Source: DATAEG01 sp036258135 (GTDB taxonomy: Bacteria > Actinomycetota > Actinomycetes > Mycobacteriales > Jatrophihabitantaceae). From it: a DNA stretch of 12,170 nt. Shown piece after piece: positions 7,135-12,170 of the stretch. Location: contig DATAEG010000019.1 in NCBI GenBank assembly GCA_036258135.1, forward strand, positions 1 to 12,170, given 5' to 3'. Position 1 is the first letter of the stretch. Each line of letters starts with the position of its first letter. A program made the position numbers and the translations under genes. A model generated the notes under the pieces. The model saw only the letters and a program-made list of their open reading frames with translations, searched no databases and was not told the origin of the DNA.

Positions 7135-7356
7135 GCGACGACGAGGACGAGTAGCGCCGCGCACGAGCAGGAGCGACCCGGGGACGGTGCGAGCCCGGGG
7201 CCACCGGCCGCCGCGAAGATCACCTCCGAGCTCCGGAAGAACGGGCGCAGGCCGCCTCACTAGACCCGGACCCGAATGAGCGGGCGCCGCCTGCGGCGTC
7301 AACGAGGGTGGTACCGCGGCTCACGTCGTCCCTCGGCCCGACCGATCGCCGAGGAG
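7135..7356 (+). promoter_or_regulatory. T-box riboswitch leader of ileS (isoleucine, translational type)
   Basis: This leader senses uncharged tRNA-Ile. The T-box core GGGTGGTACCGCGG is at 7306-7319. Its TGGT (7309-7312) can pair with the ACCA end of uncharged tRNA-Ile. Upstream, GAGG (7143-7146) can pair with CCTC (7223-7226) to close a specifier loop whose 3' side reads GAAGATCACC. The ATC at 7219-7221 is an isoleucine codon matching a GAU anticodon. A stem with arms CCCGGG at 7177-7182 and 7194-7199 sits above it, and CGCCGC (7285-7290) with GCGGCG (7293-7298) forms the hairpin just before the T-box. CGAGGG (7303-7308) pairs with CCCTCG (7330-7335) as antisequestrator, the tRNA-stabilised form. 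The alternative hairpin hides the ribosome site, so control is on translation, as established for mycobacterial ileS. No T-run terminator is present. Outer boundaries are approximate. Confidence 0.95.
7331..7354 (+). promoter_or_regulatory. Sequestrator hairpin covering the ileS ribosome-binding site
   Basis: CCTCGGC (7331-7337) is an exact complement of GCCGAGG (7348-7354), which includes most of the ileS Shine-Dalgarno GAGGAG (7351-7356). The left arm shares bases 7331-7335 with the antisequestrator arm CCCTCG (7330-7335), so the two folds exclude each other. Charged tRNA should favour this hairpin and block initiation; uncharged tRNA should free the site. The pairing is seen directly; the switching logic follows from known actinobacterial T-boxes. 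Confidence 0.9.
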
Positions 7357-7361
7357 CCTGC

Positions 7362-10300
7362 ATGTCCGGCTACCAGCCGCTCCCCCCGCACGTCGACCTG
7401 CCCGCGATGGACAGGGACGTCATCGCGCTGTGGCGCGAGCGCAAGGTCTTCCAGCGCAGCCTGGAGGCCACGGCCACCGGGCCGCAATGGACGTTCTACG
7501 AGGGCCCGCCCACGGCCAACGGCATGCCCGGCACCCACCACGTCGAGGCCCGGGTGTTCAAGGACGTGTTCCCCCGCTTCAAGACGATGAAGGGTTACCA
7601 CGTCCCGCGCATGGCCGGCTGGGACTGCCACGGCCTGCCGGTCGAGCTCGAGGTGGAAAAGGAGCTCGGCTTCACTGGAAAGCCCGATATCGAGCGCTAC
7701 GGCATCGCCGAGTTCAACGAGCGGTGCCGGGAGTCAGTGCGCCGCCACGTCGACGCCTTCGAGGCGATGAGCGAGCGGATGGGCTACTGGGCGGACTACG
7801 AGCACGCCTACGAGACCATGCGCCCGGAGTACGTCGAGAGCGTCTGGTGGGCGCTCCAGCGGATCTTCGAGCAGGGTCTGCTGGTGGAGGACTTCCGGGT
7901 GGCCCCGTACTGCCCCAGATGCGGCACCGGGCTGTCCGATCACGAGCTGGCGCAGGGCTACCAGACCGTCGTCGACCCGTCGGTATACGTCCGGTTGCCG
8001 CTCACCTCGGGGCCCTATGCGGGTACCGCGGCCATGCTGATCTGGACGACGACGCCGTGGACGCTGCCCAGCAACGCCCTCGTGGCCGTGCGTGCGGACG
8101 TGACCTACGCCACCGTCAGCGACGGCCGCGAGACCGTGGTCGTCGCCCGAGACCTGGTTGAGTCCGTCCTCGGTGAGGGCTGGACGGTCCAGGCGACATT
8201 CACCGGCGCGGACATGGCGGGCTGGACGTACCAGCGCCCATTCGACGTGGTGCCGTGGCCCGGCCGCGGGCACTTCGTCGTCACCGAGGAGTACGTCACC
8301 ACCGACGACGGCACCGGGCTGGTGCACGAGGCGACGGTCTTCGGCCCCGAGGACCTCGAGTCGGTGCGGCGCGCCGGGGTGGAGCTGGTCAACCCGATCG
8401 ATGCGCGGGGCCGGTTCGGAGAGGACCTGCCACTGCTGGGTGGGCTGTTCTTCAAGGACGCCGACGAACCGATCATCGCCGACCTGCGCGAACGCGGCCT
8501 GCTCTTCCGCCACGTCGGCTACGAACACAGCTACCCACATTGCTGGCGCTGCGAAACGCCGCTCATGTACTACGCGCTGCCGTCCTGGTACATCCGCACC
8601 ACCCAGCGCAAGGGCGAGCTGCTGCGGGAGAACGGCAAGACCACCTGGTACCCGGAGACGATCAAGCACGGCCGATACGGCGACTGGCTGCAGAACAACA
8701 TCGACTGGGCGCTCTCCCGCGACCGGTACTGGGGCACGCCGTTGCCGATCTGGCGCAACGACGCCGACCCGAGCCGGATGGTGTGCGTCGGCTCGCTGGC
8801 CGAGCTGAGCGAACTGGCCGGGCGGGACCTGTCCGCGCTCGACCCGCACCGGCCCTACGTCGATGACATCACGTTCACCAAGGACGGCGAGGACGGGGTG
8901 TACCGCCGCGTCCCGCAGGTGATCGACGCCTGGTTCGACTCGGGGTCAATGCCGTTCGCCCAGTTCGGGGCGCCCTGGCGCAACGCCGAGCTGGCCAAGC
9001 TGAACTACCCAGCCGACTACATCTGTGAGGCCATCGACCAGACGCGCGGTTGGTTCTACACGCTGATGGTTGTCGGGACGCTCGTGTTCGACCAAAACTC
9101 GTATCGAACCGTCCTGTGCCTGGGCCACATCCTGGCCGAGGACGGCCGCAAGATGAGCAAGCACCTAGGCAACATCCTCGAGCCGATCCCGCTGATGGAC
9201 CGGCACGGTGCCGACGCGGTGCGTTGGTTCATGCTGGCCAACGGCTCGCCCTGGGGACCGCGCCGCATCGGCGACAAGGTGCTCGACGAGATCGCGTCGA
9301 AGGTGCTGCGCACCTACTGGTCGATCGCCTCGTTCCAGACGCTGTACGCCCGGGCCAGCAACTGGACGCCCGGCGACTCGGCGCCAGACCTCGCCGACCG
9401 TCCCGTCCTCGACCGGTGGGCGCTGTCCGAGGCACACCGGGTGGCGTTGGAGGTCGACGCCGCACTGGAGGCGTACGACACGCAGCGCGCCGGGCGGGCC
9501 CTGGCGGGCCACATCGACGAGCTGTCGAACTGGTACGTACGGCGTTCCCGGCGCCGGTTCTGGAGCGGCGACGCCGCGGCCCTGGCCACCCTGCACGAGT
9601 GCCTCTACGTCTTGACCACGCTGCTGGCTCCGTTCGTGCCGTTCGTGACCGAACGGGTCTGGCAGGGCCTCTTCGCCGAACCGTCCGGCGCCGAGTCGGT
9701 GCACCTGGCCACCTGGCCGAAGATCGACCCGGACTCCGGGGTTATCGACGCTGGCCTGGCCCAGGAAGTGCAACTGGTCCGGCGGATCGTCGAGCTGGGT
9801 CGGGCCGCGCGTGCCGAGAGCAAGGTCAAAACGCGCCAGCCCCTGGCCCGCGCGCTCGTCTCCGCGCCCGGTTGGAGCGACCTGGACGAGGAGCAGCGTC
9901 AGCACGTACGCGACGAGCTGAACGTCGTCGAGCTGGGCTCGCTACGCGACGCCGGCGAGGTGATCGACGTCACGGTGAAACCGAACTTCAAGGTCTTGGG
10001 TAAGAAGTTCGGTCCCCGGATGAAGGAGATCGCCGGCCGCATCGCCGCGGCGCCGCCCGGAGCCATCGCTGAGTCCTTGCATCAACAGGGATCCGTCGAA
10101 CTCGATGGCATCATCTTCACGGCCGAGGAATTGATCGTGAACCAGAGCCCGGCCAGGGGCTGGGCGGTGACGAGCGACGGCGCCGAGACGGTGGCGCTCG
10201 ATCTCGAGTTGAACGCGCATCTGCGCCGAGCCGGCCTGCTGCGCGAGATCGTGCGGATCGTCCAGGAAGCGCGTAAGAACGCCGGCTTGGACGTCAGCGA

Positions 10301-10490
10301 CCGCATCCACCTGTACTGGCAGGTGGGCGGCTCGCCCGAACCGGCCGAGGCCATCGAGGAACACGCCAGCGAGCTGCGCGCCGAGGTGCTGGCCACCTCG
10401 TTGACGCACGGAGCACCCGCGGATCGGGCCGGCTGGGCCACCGGCAGCGATGAGGAGCTGGGCCTCACCTACTGGCTACGTCGGGCCTGA
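7362..10490 (+). CDS. ileS: Isoleucyl-tRNA synthetase, eukaryote-like type
   Basis: This class I synthetase (1042 residues) charges tRNA-Ile with isoleucine using ATP and edits misactivated valine. The catalytic fold opens with FYEGPPTANGMPGTHHVEAR. The HIGH signature is replaced by GTHH at 57-60, a variant I also recall from Streptomyces IleS. WDCHGLPVELEVEKELG (87-103) is the IleS-type block. Editing-domain sequence lies near 190-390 (LIWTTTPWTLPSNALV), flanked by CxxC pairs at C184/C187 and C394/C397. DGRKMSKHLGN carries KMSKS as KMSKH (597-601). The anticodon-binding and C-terminal domains follow, without a terminal zinc knuckle. This architecture resembles IleS2, a type often naturally tolerant of mupirocin. 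ATG 7362 has GAGGAG five bases upstream and the family's N-terminus; a GTG frame from 7308 runs through the T-box and is not the start. It is controlled by the T-box and ends 37 bases from the convergent divIVA. Confidence 0.98.
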   Translation: MSGYQPLPPHVDLPAMDRDVIALWRERKVFQRSLEATATGPQWTFYEGPPTANGMPGTHHVEARVFKDVFPRFKTMKGYHVPRMAGWDCHGLPVELEVEKELGFTGKPDIERYGIAEFNERCRESVRRHVDAFEAMSERMGYWADYEHAYETMRPEYVESVWWALQRIFEQGLLVEDFRVAPYCPRCGTGLSDHELAQGYQTVVDPSVYVRLPLTSGPYAGTAAMLIWTTTPWTLPSNALVAVRADVTYATVSDGRETVVVARDLVESVLGEGWTVQATFTGADMAGWTYQRPFDVVPWPGRGHFVVTEEYVTTDDGTGLVHEATVFGPEDLESVRRAGVELVNPIDARGRFGEDLPLLGGLFFKDADEPIIADLRERGLLFRHVGYEHSYPHCWRCETPLMYYALPSWYIRTTQRKGELLRENGKTTWYPETIKHGRYGDWLQNNIDWALSRDRYWGTPLPIWRNDADPSRMVCVGSLAELSELAGRDLSALDPHRPYVDDITFTKDGEDGVYRRVPQVIDAWFDSGSMPFAQFGAPWRNAELAKLNYPADYICEAIDQTRGWFYTLMVVGTLVFDQNSYRTVLCLGHILAEDGRKMSKHLGNILEPIPLMDRHGADAVRWFMLANGSPWGPRRIGDKVLDEIASKVLRTYWSIASFQTLYARASNWTPGDSAPDLADRPVLDRWALSEAHRVALEVDAALEAYDTQRAGRALAGHIDELSNWYVRRSRRRFWSGDAAALATLHECLYVLTTLLAPFVPFVTERVWQGLFAEPSGAESVHLATWPKIDPDSGVIDAGLAQEVQLVRRIVELGRAARAESKVKTRQPLARALVSAPGWSDLDEEQRQHVRDELNVVELGSLRDAGEVIDVTVKPNFKVLGKKFGPRMKEIAGRIAAAPPGAIAESLHQQGSVELDGIIFTAEELIVNQSPARGWAVTSDGAETVALDLELNAHLRRAGLLREIVRIVQEARKNAGLDVSDRIHLYWQVGGSPEPAEAIEEHASELRAEVLATSLTHGAPADRAGWATGSDEELGLTYWLRRA

Positions 10491-10499
10491 TGACCTGAT

Positions 10500-10518
10500 C
10501 CGCCGGCGGCGCTGCGCC
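10500..10518. terminator. Weak dyads in the ileS/divIVA convergent gap
   Basis: The 37-base gap between the two convergent stop codons contains a ten-base palindrome CCGCCGGCGG (10500-10509). It overlaps a short hairpin GGCG-CTG-CGCC (10508-10518). Both genes must end transcription near here, so a bidirectional terminator would be expected. However, the stems are short, no T-run follows, and such palindromes are common at this GC content. Confidence 0.25.
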
Positions 10519-10527
10519 AAGAACGGC

Positions 10528-11457
10528 CTACTGGGTGCCGCCCTGCTCCGGGTGCACGCCCCGCTCGAGGTCACGCAGCTGCGACTCGAGGTAGCTCTTC
10601 AGCCGGGTGCGGTACTCGCGCTCGAAGGTGCGCAGCTCGTCCACGTGCTTCTGAAGTGCACCACGCCTGCTCTCCATGGCCTCGTTCATGGCGGCCGCGC
10701 GCTGCTCGGCATCCTGGACGACCTTGGTGGCGTGGGCGGTGCTCTCCTGGGTCAGTTGCTCGGCGCGGGTCTGCGCGTCGGTCAGCTGGCGTTCGGAGTG
10801 CGCCGAGCTCTCCTGCCGCAGCCGGTCCGATTCGGCCTGGGCCTCGGCCCGCATCCGCTCGGCCTCGGCCTGAGCCTCGGCGAGGTGCTGGTCGGCGGTG
10901 GCCTGCGCGAGAGCGAGCACCTTGACCGCCTGTTGATGGTGCTCGGCGGACGTCGTGGAGCCCTGGTCGTACGCGGCCTGGAGCTGCGCCTGGGCCTCCT
11001 GGAGCTGTGCGTAGGTCTGCCGGGCCTGCTCCTCAGCCTGCGCGGCCCGGTCCTGCGCCGCCCGCAGCTGCTCCTGGAGTGCCTGGGTCACCTGGCCGTC
11101 GTTGCCTTGGGCCTGCTGCAGGTCGTAGTGCTGGCGCTGGAGGTCATTGTGGTTGTTCTCCAGCTCGGCGTAGTGCTGCCGCAACCCATCCAGTTCAGCC
11201 TGCATACGGGCGCGCTCTTCGGCCACCGCCTTCTCCGTAGCCGCGGCCACGGCGCCCGGGTCGGCGCCATTGCCGGCCTTGAGCTGCTCGTTGTCCTCGA
11301 TCAGGCGAGCGAGTTCCTGTTCCACGATGTCAAGGAAGTCGTCGACCTCCTGCTCGTGGTACCCCCGTTTGCCGATCGGCGGCCTGGTGAAGGCGATGTT
11401 GTGGACATCCGCGGGCGTTACCCTTCTCGGGCTCGCGTCACCCTGCGTTGCCTCCAT
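10528..11457 (-). CDS. divIVA: DivIVA domain protein (Wag31-type polar growth organiser)
   Basis: In actinobacteria DivIVA is a coiled-coil scaffold that gathers at curved membrane of poles and septa and directs cell-wall growth. This 309-residue protein has the N-terminal membrane-targeting domain at about 13-58 (VTPADVHNIAFTRPPIGKRG, then YHEQEVDDFLDIVEQELARL). A Gly/Ala-rich linker (61-75) follows, the region where mycobacterial Wag31 is phosphorylated. A long Glu/Gln/Ala-rich coiled coil spans about 76-290 with repeats such as AEAQAEAERMRAEAQAE. A conserved tail (LRTFEREYRTRLKSYLESQL, 275-294) resembles Streptomyces and mycobacterial homologs. ATG 11457 has AGGTGA (11468-11463) five bases upstream, better than the in-frame GTG at 11466. 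The gene lies downstream of sepF and yggT on the same strand, but a 98-base gap suggests its own promoter. I could not identify a -35/-10 pair. Confidence 0.95.
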   Translation of the reverse strand: MEATQGDASPRRVTPADVHNIAFTRPPIGKRGYHEQEVDDFLDIVEQELARLIEDNEQLKAGNGADPGAVAAATEKAVAEERARMQAELDGLRQHYAELENNHNDLQRQHYDLQQAQGNDGQVTQALQEQLRAAQDRAAQAEEQARQTYAQLQEAQAQLQAAYDQGSTTSAEHHQQAVKVLALAQATADQHLAEAQAEAERMRAEAQAESDRLRQESSAHSERQLTDAQTRAEQLTQESTAHATKVVQDAEQRAAAMNEAMESRRGALQKHVDELRTFEREYRTRLKSYLESQLRDLERGVHPEQGGTQ

Positions 11458-11481
11458 GCATGTCACCTCTTCGTCTTTCGA

Positions 11482-11501
11482 CCATGTGCAAAAACACTTG
11501 G
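11482..11501. promoter_or_regulatory. Near-perfect dyad 25-44 bases upstream of divIVA
   Basis: CCATGTG (11482-11488) and CACTTGG (11495-11501) are reverse complements except for one central mismatch, separated by six bases (CAAAAA). The short A/T run is unusual for this region. In the divIVA transcript it could form a small hairpin ahead of the ribosome site; in DNA it could be an operator. A palindromic GGTCGACC lies just upstream at 11507-11514. No known regulator site is recognised. Confidence 0.3.
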
Positions 11502-11555
11502 CCCTTGGTCGACCCCCGCGTAAGTACTGCCGTCAGAGGATGATGCAGGTGTTAC

Positions 11556-11861
11556 CTACCCCAGTGCAAGCTGTAGCGCAATGGTACGCATGAGCAGGAT
11601 GGCGATCAGCAGCAGGAGGACGCTGAGGTCCAGGCTGATCGGACCGAGCCGCAATGGCGGGATGAGCCGGCGCAACAGACGCACCGGCGGATCGGTCGCC
11701 GAGTACATCAATTCCAAGCCCACTGCGGTCACGCCTTCTGGGCGCCAGCTGCGTGCGAACGATCGCGTGATGTCCACGACGATCCGCCCGATCAGGAGCA
11801 AGTACATCATGAGCAGCACAAAAGCGACGGCCGCCCACAACGTCTGCACGCCGGCCATCAT
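11556..11861 (-). CDS. YggT family membrane protein
   Basis: This 101-residue protein belongs to the YggT family, small membrane proteins encoded beside sepF and divIVA in many Gram-positives and thought to assist division or envelope functions; the exact activity is unknown. Two hydrophobic segments (about 6-31 and 77-97) flank a polar segment containing the family signature SATDPPVRLLRRLIPPLRLG (54-73). This matches actinobacterial relatives well. Two adjacent ATGs (11861 and 11858) both give a family-like N-terminus. A TTG at 11876 is also in frame but adds residues not expected. None has a good ribosome site. Instead a 14-codon ORF with a strong ribosome site ends in an ATGA overlap with ATG 11861. 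The stop is 98 bases upstream of divIVA, and sepF lies upstream on the same strand. Confidence 0.92.
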   Translation of the reverse strand: MMAGVQTLWAAVAFVLLMMYLLLIGRIVVDITRSFARSWRPEGVTAVGLELMYSATDPPVRLLRRLIPPLRLGPISLDLSVLLLLIAILLMRTIALQLALG

Positions 11862-11902
11862 ATTTGCCGACTGCAACTCGGGCCGACTTCTGCCGTACTC
11901 AT
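11858..11902 (-). CDS. Possible 14-residue leader peptide coupled to yggT
   Basis: In the gap between sepF and yggT an ATG at 11902-11900 is preceded by GGAAGGTGAT, close to the full anti-Shine-Dalgarno complement, at about six bases spacing. It encodes MSTAEVGPSCSRQI and stops at a TGA (11860-11858) that overlaps the yggT ATG as ATGA. As yggT lacks its own ribosome site, this short frame would deliver ribosomes to it. A competing reading is that GATAAC in the same place is part of a promoter. The strong site and exact overlap are seen; expression is inferred. Confidence 0.4.
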   Translation of the reverse strand: MSTAEVGPSCSRQI

Positions 11903-11993
11903 CGCGTTATCACCTTCCGACGCGGCCGGCAAACCCGCGCGGATGACCGTCCCAACCTCCCGCTCAGCGTGAGGCGCGGCGGGGGTGAACTGG

Positions 11994-12170
11994 TCAGGAC
12001 TGGTTGAAGAATCCGCCCTCGACGAGGCGCTGCTTGTCCTGGGCGGTGACGGTGACGTTCTGCGGGCTGAGCAGAAAGACCTTCGCCGTCACGCGCTCCA
12101 CCCGGCCGTGCAGGCCGAAGGTGAGGCCGGCGGCGAAGTCGACCAGCCGCTTGGCGTCGGAGTCCTGCAT
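11994..12170 (-). CDS. sepF: Cell division protein SepF, C-terminal part (runs off right edge)
   Basis: The last 58 residues and TGA stop of SepF are present. They read MQDSDAKRLVDFAAGLTFG, then LHGRVERVTAKVFLLSPQNV, ending EGGFFNQS. This matches the conserved C-terminal domain, in which DAKRLVDFAAGL and KVFLLSP are diagnostic and the FFNQS ending is typical of actinobacteria. SepF is a membrane-associated FtsZ-binding protein that anchors and aligns the Z ring; this domain forms the dimer and binds the FtsZ tail. The Met codon at the edge is internal, not the start: the N-terminal amphipathic helix and linker lie outside the window. It is upstream of yggT and divIVA on the same strand, the usual actinobacterial order after ftsZ. 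The 132-base gap to yggT holds the candidate leader ORF and no convincing terminator. Confidence 0.96.
   Translation of the reverse strand: MQDSDAKRLVDFAAGLTFGLHGRVERVTAKVFLLSPQNVTVTAQDKQRLVEGGFFNQS

Noticed and set aside
6966..7223. 86-residue extension of the TraR protein
   Set aside because: It crosses the promoter and T-box region in low-complexity sequence, while ATG 6965 has a strong ribosome site.
7308..7361. 18-residue N-terminal extension of IleS from GTG 7308
   Set aside because: It would translate the T-box core and sequestrator, and ATG 7362 has the proper ribosome site and family N-terminus.
11963..11973. CTCAGCGTGAG dyad after sepF as a terminator
   Set aside because: Only four base pairs and no T-run; not enough to call.
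1..12170. Mobile element, CRISPR array, tRNA or defence system
   Set aside because: No transposase or integrase, no regularly spaced repeats, no tRNA-like fold and no defence-family proteins were seen; gene order looks like conserved core chromosome.

Overview
This 12.2 kb window is a gene-dense, very GC-rich stretch of a chromosome, almost certainly from an actinobacterium. The evidence is gene content and order. A SepF, YggT, DivIVA cell-division block lies next to ileS, then a TraR/DksA-type protein, lspA, rluD and dnaE. As I recall, this order is found in Streptomyces and its relatives. The IleS is the eukaryote-like type common in actinobacteria, and ileS is preceded by an actinobacterial-type translational T-box. 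I cannot name the genus; the lysine/alanine-rich TraR tail would fit Micromonosporales or Frankia-like lineages, but that is a guess.

Layout from left to right. The 5' end of an amidohydrolase gene runs off the left edge (minus). A 200-base gap with strong hairpins follows, which probably ends the dnaE transcript. dnaE (minus) is complete and encodes the replicative polymerase alpha subunit, with an apparently intact PHP domain. After a 130-base gap comes a tightly packed minus-strand group, in transcription order traR/dksA-like, lspA, rluD, GNAT acetyltransferase. Its genes are joined by an 11-base gap, an 8-base overlap and a 4-base GTGA overlap. The roughly 400-base divergent region between traR and ileS holds a good -10 element and a nearly complete ileucine-type (AUC) T-box leader. 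ileS (plus) follows and meets divIVA (minus) head-on across 37 bases. Upstream of divIVA on the minus strand are yggT and the C-terminal end of sepF, which runs off the right edge.

The genes serve core functions. SepF, YggT and DivIVA belong to septum and polar-growth machinery. IleS charges tRNA-Ile and is controlled by it through the T-box. LspA matures lipoproteins, RluD modifies 23S rRNA, DnaE replicates DNA, and the TraR-like protein probably binds RNA polymerase and perhaps nucleic acid.

I found no mobile element, CRISPR array, tRNA, rRNA or obvious novel system. The points most worth a second look are the T-box with its mutually exclusive hairpins, the histone H1-like tail and missing zinc cysteine of the TraR protein, two short candidate leader ORFs (before yggT and dnaE), a perfect 11-base inverted repeat across the end of the acetyltransferase gene, and a near-palindrome just upstream of divIVA.
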